In this document: piece by piece, positions 22,277-33,304 of the stretch | Position numbering within the stretch: the stretch's first letter is position 1 | Layout: each line of letters begins with the position of its first letter | Assembly: GCA_019426215.1 (NCBI GenBank) | Contig: CM033400.1 | Span: forward strand, 17,282,568-17,346,567 | Length of the DNA stretch: 64,000 nucleotides | Source: Buddleja alternifolia | Lineage: Eukaryota > Streptophyta > Magnoliopsida > Lamiales > Scrophulariaceae | Direction of reading: 5' to 3' | The notes under the pieces: generated by a model | What the model saw: the letters and a program-made list of their open reading frames with translations, nothing else | What the model was told of the DNA's origin: nothing | Databases searched by the model: none | Program-made: the position numbers and the translations under genes

Positions 22277-22294
22277 TAAGTGGGAAATTGAAAG
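22277..22294 (+). other. Polypurine tract of the non-coding element
   Basis: GTAAGTGGGAAATTGAAAG directly precedes the 3' LTR start TGTTATG. Purine-rich AAGTGGGAGATTG-type tracts are usual in plant copia elements and prime plus-strand DNA. Confidence 0.6.
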
Positions 22295-23546
22295 TGTTAT
22301 GTGCCCAACGAGCCATCTGTTGGCTTGAACATTAACACTGTGTCAGTCTTATCATTTAGATTATATCAAACCTATTACAGAATGCTTCTTTATTGTTATA
22401 ACTAATGTTAGTATAGATAAAGATTCCATGGATTACATATGGTTAGGGGAGAAATCGGGATACATATGAATGCTCTCCAAGACCGTAATCCTAAATACGT
22501 TCCAAGTCATAGAGGCTGTGAGATGTGGCATATCACTGGCCTCGTCAAGACTTGTTCGTGTGTGTAACTCTCCCAAGAGGTCGACGCGTTCCATTGTCGA
22601 TGGCTGATATAGCCAATACATGCATAAAGATCCATACTTTGGTATGGGATTGAACGGCCTCGCAAGGATTCCTCGTTGGTGCTATCGAACTTGGAGTCCT
22701 TTGGTTTTAATAGTGTGAGATAATCCTTAGACCTGAGATGTCATTGGAAAGGGTACTACCCACTCTACTTTGATATGCACGTGCACTCCAGGAGAGTTAT
22801 ACGACGTGTATGTTAGGTATAGTCTGGTAGTTACAATTGACAGTCGTTGGGGATTCTCCAAGGTCATGAGTACCCAGAATTTCCTATGCTGTTGAGTGAA
22901 ATTGAATGATTGAAAAGTCTCTGGCCAGAGCATTGTCTTAGAATAGGGATTGGTGATCCCTGCTTAGAAGACCGGATCATTAGTTGAACCATCATAGTCA
23001 TAGTTTCTGAGGCTATTAGGGTTTCAACTGTCGCCAAACCCTAGGTCTTAGACTGGAAAAGATGAAGAGATTCGACTCACAAAGGTCGAAATCTGGAGAG
23101 GTTTGCATTTTCATCGTTAACATCGAGGAAGTCGTGGCGACGTTGCTAGACATCGAACCACAACCAATAGGTGCCTTGAGTTAATTGGTGAAATTAATCC
23201 AAGACCTAGTTAATTATTTTGAATATTTAATCTAGCTTATGCATTTATTGCTAGCTTGTTAATGAGTCTAAGGGGTCACACACAAAACAGTGTAGTACCT
23301 ATTAGCTAGTTAATTCTTTGTGAAATGGAGAGATTAATTAATCGGGAAAAGGAATTAATTAATTAAGTGGTCTTAATTAATAAAAGTCTTATAATTTAAT
23401 GCTGGAATATTATATTGGGAAAGACTAGTTAATCAATTAGTGGTCTAATTAATATATGAAAGAGGAAATAAATAAATAAATATATATATATATAATACAC
23501 ATGGGCGTGTATAGATTGGTGGAGGATTTATCTTGCTCACCAAGTC

Positions 23547-23579
<33 letters not shown>

Positions 23580-23723
23580 TTAATATATCTATCTTATATT
23601 ATATTTGTAGGATCTATTCTAATTAATTAGGTAACTAATTGATATGGAAAGATCTTATAAATATACATTAGGATAAATATTGAAGATATGAAAATATCTT
23701 ATTTGATAAGGAATGGTATATTT

Positions 23724-26439
23724 TGTCACGCCCCAATTTTTATCACTGAAAAGGGGTTCAAGCTCGAGGCATGAATTATAAAAATTATATCCAAAATAAA
23801 ATGTATGACAAATCTCCTTTAATCAAGTGCTCTCAATAAACATAACTGCACATCTTAAGAAATGGTAATCTAATGAAAACTCATGACTGGAAAAAAACTA
23901 AACGTCAACGCCTATCTATTACAAAGCAAAGATCTTCATAGATCAGTCGGCTCCAGATAAGTCTCCATAGTCTCGCCGCCTAAGTGGTCATCTATTACTG
24001 GAAGGAAGGAAGCAAAATATAGAGAGTACGTGAGTAAAATACTCAGAAAATGCGCGATGTGTTTAACAAATACATATAATTTTCAGAATATGTGAACATA
24101 AACAAAATGATTTTTACAAAAAAAGGTTTTTAGAAAGATTTAAAGTTGAAGTAATCGATTTAAAAACATTCAGAAATATCAATCTGAGATAGAAATATAT
24201 TTCGTCCAAAATAACGTTCAATAAAATAGTAAGCAGTAAAAGAATTTAAAACGATTATGATTATAATGATCAAATAACCAAATTGCTGATGCCAGACAAC
24301 CTTATGACTCCCAACCAATAGTGATAGACCACCTTATCACTCCGGGCAAGGAGCGACCTTACCAAACAGAAACACATGCTCGAGTACATGTGGAGTAGAT
24401 ATTACCTAACACAACCACAAACGGCTTCTGTTGTGCTTTGTGAGGGGGCCTGGGGACTCAGGGTCCAACCCAAGCCCGGCGGTACCCTTTGTCAACCCAA
24501 GCCAAGTTGGAACAGATCAGAATAGAATCATACTAGTCATTGATCATCATAAACAAAAGAGATTCAAAATTGTGGGGAAACAGAAACATAATTCCACAAT
24601 TTTTTAAAACCATGAACTTTTTCCTTTATACGATATATATATACATATATTCCTTCCAGTTTTCGAAAGATACTATTATAGAGTTTAGGGGCACTCGCTG
24701 AATACGATAACCTCAAACTGGGTCTGATGTCAGGATTTCGGGTATGCTACCTGTGGCGGTGAAATGAATAATGTATTCAGACTTAACCTTACGAGTACCT
24801 AAAAATTCTACCTATGATAAGTACTCTTCCTAACCAAACTTATCCTACTAAATAAGGCAAGATGCACAACAAAAAAATAAAATAATCTAGACATATAGGC
24901 AATTTAGTTGACAGAAGATAAGAATTTTGTATAAATTCTCAAGATAAGAATTTTCTCAGAAACTTTGGAGAAACACAAAAACATACATTTTGGAACATTC
25001 CACAAAAATTTCAACTTTAATTGAAATCATTGAATTAGTGATTCAATTTCCAAAATATAGTTGTCACGATAGATTTTTAAAGACAGTCAGTCTATTTTCA
25101 AAATATTGTATAAAATTCCCTATTTCTTGAAAACTTCCCAAATTTTTATAAAAGTTTTCTAACACATGTATCTACAGTAAAAGTTTCAGAGCAAACAAAG
25201 ATTTCTAGATTCACCAAATAAGCCCAATACCGTAGCAATTTTAAATCCCGCTAAACAAACTGACAGTTTTATTCAACGAATTTTAGAAAAATCCACAGAA
25301 CTCCAATCTTTATAAAATTTTATAGAGAGACTCACAACACATACATATTACTTTGTAAAATTTCACAAAATCAAATTCACACTTTGATTCACTTAATTAC
25401 AACCTTGAATATCACTTGCAGAAACAGAAATTTCCATTCATCTTACTTTCATTTCAAAACAAACAGGCATGACCTAGATGCTCTTTGAAAACCCATTAAA
25501 TTTGACTTGCAATAACATAACTAAGCTTAAAATACACATACATTCACGGGTCTACAACAATTTACTCAGATGCTATCCTCAATCACACATGCAACCATTC
25601 ACTCCGACATTCAAAATCACCTCATGCATGAACCCATTGAACCCCCCCCCCCCCATTGAACAAATCAAGGTATATTTTATAATAACTTTCATTAACTCAA
25701 ATAAAAACACATACTAATAGAGATAAAGGTGATTTACCTAATCCAATTGAAGAAATTACAACAATTATAGCTTAAACTTCCACACAAACAAGTATGAATG
25801 TGACTCAGCAGCAGCTTCTGGTTCGGGGATTTTTCTGAATTTTTGGGTAGCTGTTAAGTAAATTTGGGATTCATAATATTGTAGATTATCCTCTTACGAA
25901 GAGTTTGAGCTAAAGAACATTAAATTTGGAGGTCATTTGCTATCTCAAAATTTGAAAAGGACAAAACTGCCAGGGCTGAGTTTATATACGGGAATTGCTG
26001 AATTCTCTCTTTGGTGTGTCTTTAAGTTGGAATAAGGTTGCAGACCAAATGGTTAGAGGTATATATAGAGTATGAAGGAGGGCTTGAGTGCAATTTCTCA
26101 TTCATCCTTTTATTTGCCCATTTCTCCCCCTTTTTTATGTTCTTTGCAAGATGCACCATAATATAAATATTTTTCTACACATGATAGGAGGCTTGCTTTA
26201 AGTCTTACAATACACAATATATTTTATAGTAAAAGTCTAATTACAAATTTTTGGGGAACAATTAGCTATGCAAGCAAGCAACAAAAATTCATACAGTCAA
26301 GTATCGATTTCTAGAATAGAATGACCTACGAAAATCAAGTATTTCCAAAACATAAATTAGCAAGAAAATATAATTCTTACTCTTCCTTTTATTTACTCCA
26401 TTTTTCACTTTTCTTTATTATTTAAATTGAGCACACATA
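23724..26439 (-). mobile_element. Long LTR copy E1 (right end lost)
   Basis: Starts TGTCACGCCCCAATTTTTAT in plus orientation and is nearly collinear over 2.6 kb with the solo LTR at 44,844-47,483. It includes a poly-C run (13 C at 25,642-25,654). The plus-strand start corresponds to an LTR 3' end (GGGGCGTGACA on the minus strand). The last ~40 bp of the copy is missing: it fuses within an AT repeat to LTR sequence of the host element. Noncoding. Parts resemble the TGTAACA-type LTRs read in reverse. Confidence 0.65.
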
Positions 26440-26831
26440 TATAATATATTATATATATATTCACATACATATATAGACACGCTTTTAGGCGTGTATGTTT
26501 ATGTATGTTTTGACCATGTGTTAATTGCACATGGCAATGTTTATATATATATATATATATATTACTTTACTTAATTACCAATTAAGTTAATTAAGGAATA
26601 ATATATATATATATATATATATATACTTACATACATACACGACATTAATGCCGTGTTGTGTATTGTGCTTTTAGGCATGGGCCTATGTGAGTGTACAATG
26701 GTATGTATATATATATATGTGTGTGTGAATATTTTATTCTACATGTGAACAATTGTAACCTTAATCACAACTGAGAGTTGTGGATTAAATTCTCTCAATC
26801 TTCTCTCTTTCACCTCTTTCACAATATTCTT

Positions 26832-28328
26832 TTTTTTTTTTTTGGGTTAAAGGTTCAATTTCATATATACAAAAAAGTGCATAAGGGAATGGCCCGTACT
26901 GCACCAACATAGCTAGCATACTAGCTATACCTACATCCAATAATACCGAAATGAAAAATACACATCCAAGTAATTTAACAAAATATGATCTACCAAGTTA
27001 TATGCCATAATCTCTTTACCGCCCTGCTTTGAAGAGAATCATATCCATATACATGGTGAATAGCTTGTCCTTGACCAAGTTGATGATGCGTGCGGCAACT
27101 ACTTCCGGGTTTTGTCGGTGATTCTCAAAGATGCACATGTTCCTTTCTGTCCATAATGAATATACCAAAGTTGCTAGAAGGATACGGTTAGAGCAATTCA
27201 CCGAGTGTTTTCCACGCCATCTCCGAGCAGCCCAAAAGATCCCTCTTCCCCAGTTCATTCGTGGCCAAATGAACTTAACTTCTCTATGTAGAATAGATAA
27301 ACAACTTCGGAATATTCACACTCAAAGAATAGATGGTTGTGTGTCTCAACCCTATTATCATCACATAACACACATGTATCTTCCCCATGACCTATCCATT
27401 CCTTCTCTCTCAATGGTAACCTTTCTCGTATAGCCAACCATGATATGAAGGTGTGTCTAGGTATCTTACCCGGTCCAAGTAGCAATGATCCCTATCCAAC
27501 CTTAGGTTCCGATTGCTTAAAGATAGTGTAAGTCGACGCCGTAGTAAATTTACCCGAGTTGGTTAGTTTCCAACTTACCCGGTCTTCTCTATCCGGATAA
27601 ATTAAAGGAAGATGTGAGCTTATTTGTTGTATTTCAAACCTCGTCGCCGCTGGCCATGACCACTGACCATCCACAATTACATTTTCAATCTTCACATCAA
27701 TTGGTAGCGTTAGTAGTGGTCCATTTGGATATTTCCTTCCAAGTATTCCATCAATGTGCCACGGATCACGCCAAAGTAGGAATGTAGACCCGTTTCCAAT
27801 GTTGTATTGGAATGCATGTTGTATATAAGGCCTCAGTTTTAGTAATTGTCGCCAACTCCACGAACATGGGGATGGAATAGATATACTCCAAAATGACTCA
27901 TTCTTCAATCTGTTCTCTCTAACCCATGCAACCCAAACTGAAGAACCATTATCAACAAGGAGAGCCCATATATGTTTCACCGTAAGTGCCTGATTTTGTG
28001 GAAGGAGTGAGGTAATACTGAGGCCTCCCTCAGAAGTCTTCAAACATACTGTTTCCCACCTCACCTTTGAGTATCCTGTTTTCGAGTTGCCATACCAAAG
28101 GAATTTGCACATTCTTGCTTCAATATTACGGAGTATATTCTTCGGTAAAATAAACATTCCAGCCCAATAAGCATGCAAGGATGATAAGACTGATTTTATC
28201 AATTGAACACGTCCCGCATAAGACAACGACTTATTCGTCCAAGATCCGACCCTTTTATCCACATTATCAAGTAGTGGCTTACAATCAGCAAGTGTAAGTT
28301 TAGAAGTGATAAGTAGAACACCAAGATA
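26832..28328 (-). mobile_element. 5'-truncated LINE, copy 2, no TSD
   Basis: A poly-T at 26,830-26,843 is the A-tail in reverse. The body carries the same 3' UTR, zf-RVT and RT C-terminus as the 1,233 LINE. The intact site is known from the sister LTR (CACAATATTCTTCCAACTC at ~19,845 and 19,899). Here the left flank stops at ATTCTT and the right resumes at TCCAACTC, so there is essentially no target duplication. Confidence 0.85.
27016..28328 (-). pseudogene. LINE RT C-terminus and zf-RVT domain, copy 2
   Basis: A 256-residue frame (28,262-27,492) runs from DKRVGSWTNKSLSYAGRVQL through LHAYWAGMFILPKNILRNIE and the zf-RVT start VSWKLTNSGKFTTASTY. Then 27,485-27,255 holds IPRHTFISWLAIRERLPLRE and CVLCDDN...ETHNHLFFEC, and 27,258-27,016 holds the C-terminus with RILLATLVYSLWTERNMCIF. 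Two small frameshifts break it. Upstream, LLITSKLTLADCKPLLDN is readable up to the truncation point. The RT catalytic box is absent. Confidence 0.8.
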
Positions 28329-28705
28329 TCCAACTCATGTGTTGAGTACGAAGAATATCAAAATATATTCCTACCCATTTCATAAACCAAAATTCGATAT
28401 TCTCCTTGCTAGCACTGGTGGATATAATTGAGGGTACGAGCTAAGGTGTGGATAAACTTAGAGGCGCAACACTTGGGGAGCTAGGGCAAATCCAATCCGG
28501 AGAGGTGTAGCAGGGAGTTGCTTAAAAAGATGTTACTTATTTTTGGTCTTCAAGAGGTAAACACGAGTAAACTAATCTCTAGGATAGTTTGAATCCGATA
28601 TTGCCATGTCTGCCTAGCCCTAATTTCGGGGATGCCGCTATATTTTTTAAATTTATAGCTTCCGCTGCGCGGGCGTCCCTGAGGGTTCGTACCGAGATCC
28701 CAACA

Positions 28706-28756
28706 ATAAAGTATCATAGTTCGAGAGTATAATGGTGTATTTGGACAACAGGATAA
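28706..28756 (+). other. Continuation of the interrupted TGTAACATCC-type LTR
   Basis: ATAAAGTATCATAG and GGTGTATTTGGA align with the LTR region that follows TTTTGGTYAGGTT in related copies. It is cut after ~50 bp by an inverted LTR fragment. Confidence 0.5.
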
Positions 28757-31011
28757 TGTGGCGCCCACCGACCAAGATGGCCGCCCACACCGCAAGGCTA
28801 GCTCGATCCAGGAGACCGTCCTTTCTCGAGCCAACGCTAAGCGTCAGAACTATACCAATACTTCATCTGCTGAAACTAAAATATTTCATTCCAAATAAAC
28901 CAACAATACATCCTTCATCAGTCTTACACAATTCAACAACAACTCTATCAATCAAAATTCTCCAAGACAATACCTATACATACTCAATTATACATCCCAA
29001 AACATAACTCCTTCTAGTAACAATGAACCAATGCTTCCTTTACTTCTCATTTCTCCCCTCGTATCCAACATACTAAGCTTATTTGAAAAGAAAGAAAGAA
29101 GGAGGGATGAATCCGAAGGACTCAGTGATGTAGGCTAACAATTTGCTTTACCTTTTATCTTTCAAGTGGAATCTGGAGTGAAATATTATAACAGAACAAG
29201 CATATTCAATCAAGATATCAGAAGGACGAACAATTGAGTATCGAAATGAATTAAGAACGAAGAGAACAACTCATGTACTTTAGAACTTATGTCAAACGAT
29301 TGTGCTCCGTCTCCCCATTGTCCCATACCAGTGGGAGACTTCACACCTTTCAATACATACCATATGGTTTCAAGTGTCGGGACTCTAGAGATGGGTTAGG
29401 AGGTGGCTCCCACCATCGCGTAGCACTTTGCCCCGTATAGCACTTAGCTCCCTTCACTGGTCTATAGGTGTCGGGACTCTAGAGATAGCTCCCACTGTGT
29501 AGCACTTTGCGCCGAAGCCTCAAAAGGTGACTCCCACACTGTAGCACTTAGCTCCCTTCACTCTGCCTTTAAGAATCAAAGCTTTAAATCAAGAAAAGAG
29601 ACATATCGCGGATGGATGCCAGACCTCGGGACTCTAGAGGTGGCCCCGCTGTGTAGCACTTTGAGCCAAAACCTCAAGAGGTGGCTCCCACGGCGTAGCA
29701 CTTGGCTCCCTTAGTCGGCGGAGTAGAGCCAAGAATTACAAAGGTCTCATTGAGAAGATGAAAGATACGAACTAGGTACTGGTATGACAAGACATATAAG
29801 GTAATTGACACTGATCAAACCGAAAACCATTTCGAGGCAAGACATGTACTATAGACTCAAAATGAATAATCAACGAGGATAATGAGATATTGAATTGAAC
29901 GAGATATTTAGAAATCAACAATCATCACGAACCAATTGAGAAGATACTGAAAAGGCATTTGTTAACGAAAGAAGAAAATTACAAGTAGGAAAAGCAATAA
30001 AAGAGTTTCAAGGAAAAGAGAAACTCTCACAATAACAATCCGACGTCGTCGTCTCGTCTCTCGTTTGAACCCCGGATATATCCTGCTATGCAAACACATC
30101 ATCATATTCTTAAAATATGATACTTTATAACCTGACCAAAACTCGTAACTTATTGTGTATATATACTAGATGTATAGATTCTTTAGTTCAAACAAGCCTC
30201 AAGCTACTTATTGGCGCAGCTTTACCACAAAAATTCTCATAAATACTCAAAATATGATTTTTCTCTGAAATTTTAGATAAACAGAAATATCACCTTGAAT
30301 AATGTCATAAAATTTTCAGAATTAATTGATGTCGTTAACTTGGGTTTCGATTTCCAAAGCATGGCTGTCCTCCACAGACTTTTCAGGACATGCAGTATAG
30401 TTACAAAGCAGTTTAGAAAATTCCCTGTTGCTCTAAGAATTTCCAAATTTTGTGTACACGCTCCTCTTACAGCTATATAAGTACTGTAAAAATTTTCATT
30501 CCAATTAAACCAACAATACATCCTTCATTAGTCTTACACAATTCAACAACTCTATCAATCAAAAGTCTCCAAGACAATACCTATACACACCTAATTATAC
30601 ATCCCAAAACATAACTCCTTCTAATAACAACGAATCAATCTTTACTTCTCATTTCTCCCCTCGTATCCGACATACTAAGCTTATCTGAAAAGGAAGAAAG
30701 AAGGAGGGGTGAGTCTGACAGACTCAATGAGGTAGGGTAACAGTTTGCTTTACCTTTTATCTTTGAAGTGGATTTTGTAGCGAAAGATTATAACAGAACA
30801 AGCATATACAGAGGCAAGTAAATGAATCAATCAAGATATCAGAAGGACAAACAATTGATTGTGCTCCGTCTCCCTAATGTCCCATACCATCGGGAGACTT
30901 CACACCTTTCAATACATACCATATGGTTTCAAGTGTCAGGACTCTAGAGGTCGCTCCTGCGGGCTCAAGAGGTGGCTCCCGCCGTCGCGTAGCACTTTGT
31001 GAGATTCTTCT
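28757..31011 (-). mobile_element. Two partial LTR copies in minus orientation, tandemly overlapping
   Basis: 28,757-30,490 is the 3' ~1.7 kb of a long LTR of the same family as 48,453-51,198, reversed (starts TGTGGCGCCCACCGACC). 30,491-31,011 repeats the part seen at 28,889-29,394 with ~90% similarity by eye (shared AAACCAACAATACATCCTTC). The second copy stops within the subrepeat region. The break lies in TTTTCATTCCAA, which both copies share. Confidence 0.65.
29330..29710 (-). repeat. LTR-internal subrepeats (CTCTAGAG/GTGGCTCCC type)
   Basis: Degenerate units combine TCGGGACTCTAGAG, GGTGGCTCCCAC and GTAGCACTTRGCTCCCTT. Further arrays are at 30,920-31,010, 50,320-50,640 and 59,030-59,390. 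No coding capacity. Confidence 0.75.
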
Positions 31012-31298
31012 TTTCCTTTTCAAAATATAAATCATTTCCGATTATTCTTATTGATCTTCTCCCAAGTCATCGATGGATTATTTTCATGAACCATTTGAAA
31101 CTTGATATTCTTATGAAACTTCTATGCACCCGAGGCCTCTTTCGCTTGAATAAAGATTAATTGATGTTGTCGATATTTGAAATCCTTATTCTTCATAAGG
31201 ATTCAATCGTAATCGATCACCTCTTCTTTGAATCAACTTCATCATCCCGTTTAATTATCTTGTAATCCTTGAATTTTTTCCCTTAACTCGAGCAGTTC
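31012..31298 (+). mobile_element. Internal 3' remnant of a TGTAACATCC-type element, left part
   Basis: Matches 55,890-56,220 (CATTTCCGATTATTCTTATT, CATGAACCATTTGAAACTTG). Its continuation is at 39,793 after gypsy element 2. No coding frame survives. Confidence 0.65.
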
Positions 31299-31918
31299 TG
31301 TCACACACCCCAACTCGTACATGTTACTCAGATAAGCCACATGGGCCAAGGGACAATGACCCATTTTCTTCCTTTGAAATGTTATGGTTTTCTAAAATAT
31401 TAGAATATATCCCTTTAAAAATAAAAGCAAATCATTTTTTTATATACTTCAAAACCCAGTACTTTCATTCCTGTATTAACATATTTATGTTTACAAAACC
31501 ATAACAGAGCGGTTATACAAATCAGCATCAGAGTACAAAAGTGCTCGAAGCAAGGCATATGAACATAGCTCTGTCTGACCGCTCTGGAGACTTAGGCAAC
31601 CTTCACATATCAACATAATCATCACCTGCATCATAAGAACCTAATGAGCTAATGGCTCAGTAAGAAGAAGCTCATATTTTTAAAAACAATGTTTCACGTA
31701 TCACATACGACAGTCAATAATGCATAGTTCAGTTTAAACTTTTCTTTTCCCTTTTATCCTTTCCTTTTGGGGGTACCCTGGAAGTGTGGTATTCGACTGA
31801 TAGTGATAGGCGTCTGTTTTCGAAACCTGTTCATAATAATCGGCCAATGAAAGAAGCATCACGGGGTTGTCATAACCAACCTTTCGGGCCTATGATATTA
31901 ACCGCTGGCTCTCTAGTA

Positions 31919-32080
31919 CATCGCGGCTTTATCTATCTTGGCTTTTACACCTCAAGGCATTCACCACCTGTACATCATAGTTTTATCTATCTTGGCTTTT
32001 ACACCTCAAGGTATTCACCACCAGGCCATCGTGGCTTTATCTATCTTGGCTTTTACACCTCAAGGTATTCATCACCAGTC
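31919..32080 (+). repeat. 54-bp tandem repeat in 3' LTR of element 2 (3 units)
   Basis: Units start at 31,919, 31,973 and 32,027. They are collinear with the arrays in the other LTRs of this family. Confidence 0.9.
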
Positions 32081-32960
32081 TTTTGGGTCCGCCGGTCCAA
32101 CCCGCGTCCCGTGCCTACCCGACCATCAATCAAATAACATACGTCCTTTTTTTCAAATTATTTTCTTTACGTGTGCATTAACATCATGCATCATGAACAT
32201 ATTTACACAATAGACAAGAAATAACATTCATTCCCAATTAATCATCTTAAAACATCATAAACGTATATACCTCAACACTTTACACAATAGGCAAGTAATA
32301 ACATTCATTTCCAAACAATTATCTTAAAACATCATAAACATGTATATTATGGTTCTTATGAAGCAGTGAACGAACTTCAACTTACCTTAAGTCCTTTGCA
32401 ATGAACTAGAAAAGATGACGCTACCGAAGCTAGCTAATGATACTTCCTAATTTTAGATGTGCAATAATCTGTAAAAAGGGTATATAACATACCTAAATAC
32501 AATCCTCTATAATTATTCCAAATTCACCGATTTAATTGAAGAAACAACCGGTAAAAGACTTACTTGTAACGGCCAAGTCGATAAGCCTAGCTCCCTTTAC
32601 CTATTACTCTTCCTTTCCTATTTTTCCTTGAATTTTTCCTCTCCCTTTTCTTTCTTTCTTTCTTCTCCGTTTTTGTTTCTTTATCCTACGTTTCTTTCCA
32701 TTTTATTTGTACAGAATACCTTAAAAAGGTAAGGCGGTTTAGCAAATTTCATTGTGAAGTTTGTTAAGTTTTATTATTATTATATTCAATGAATTATTTG
32801 CAGCTGTTAGCTTAATACGTGTTATACGTTTATGCCTTATATTTTCTATGTGTCACATATTTACATTCAACGTGACATATAAATGACACGTAAGAGCACG
32901 TAGGGCATGAAATATATTGACCCGGTGACTTAGTGGAAAGCTTTCGTGTACCAAATTCAA

Positions 32961-33030
32961 TCAAAACTCTAAAGTTAAGCGTGCTCAGACGGGAGCAATC
33001 CTGAGCTGGGTGACCACTTGGGAAGCATGT
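32961..33030 (+). other. 5S rRNA-like segment in 3' LTR of element 2
   Basis: AGTTAAGCGTGCTCAGACGG and CTGGGTGACCACTTGGGAAG are retained with small changes from the element 1 copy. Antisense to the element. Confidence 0.8.
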
Positions 33031-33287
33031 CAATTATGAATTCATTTTTTTTATTTAACTAGCGATAAATGCTGGATGCCGTGTCTGCTTAGACGGCATG
33101 CCTTCTTAGACGTCGTGCCTGCTTAACTAGTGATATAAACGTACGCAAAAATGTACCTTAAATGCAGTGATCATATAATTAAAAAAAAATTCATGTTTGT
33201 GCAATCATGCCATTTATAGTCAATAATAAATGCTAACTATATGACATGCTTATTGTTGGCTGCGTAAGAGATGATTTGGGCATTACA

Positions 33288-33304
33288 ATCATAACCTCCT
33301 TCAA
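33288..33304 (-). other. Polypurine tract of gypsy element 2
   Basis: On the minus strand TTGAAGGAGGTTATGAT directly precedes the 3' LTR start TGTAATGCC. It is the expected plus-strand primer site. Confidence 0.7.

Larger units (their letters stand above)
12672..28705 (+). mobile_element. Non-autonomous copia-like LTR retrotransposon (LARD-like) with nested insertions
   Basis: Two long direct repeats start TGTTATGYGCCCARCGAGCC (12,672 and 22,295) and end CGAGATCCCAACA (20,268 and 28,705). A PBS follows the left repeat and a polypurine stretch precedes the right one. Without later insertions each LTR is ~2.2-2.3 kb and the internal region only ~2.0 kb, with no gag or pol domain. It therefore must have moved using another element's proteins. 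The target is an LTR: ATAAAG is seen on the right, and ATAAA followed by an enlarged A-run and G on the left. Assignment to copia rests on the iMet PBS and the AAGTGGGAAATTG-type tract. Confidence 0.7.
22295..28705 (+). repeat. 3' LTR of the non-coding element, split by two insertions
   Basis: Pieces 22,295-23,723, ~26,440-26,831 and 28,329-28,705 are collinear with the 5' LTR. About 80 bp present in the 5' LTR (~19,392-19,470) is lost at the right edge of the first insertion. The single ATTGT near 22,934 marks the empty site of gypsy element 1. Confidence 0.7.
31299..33287 (-). repeat. 3' LTR of gypsy element 2
   Basis: 1,989 bp, TGTCACACACCCC...GCATTACA in plus coordinates. It is longer than the 5' LTR by ~95 bp, for example in the 31,640-31,680 and 32,170-32,230 stretches. 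It holds three 54-bp units, a pyrimidine-rich tract (32,618-32,700) and the 5S-like module. Confidence 0.85.
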
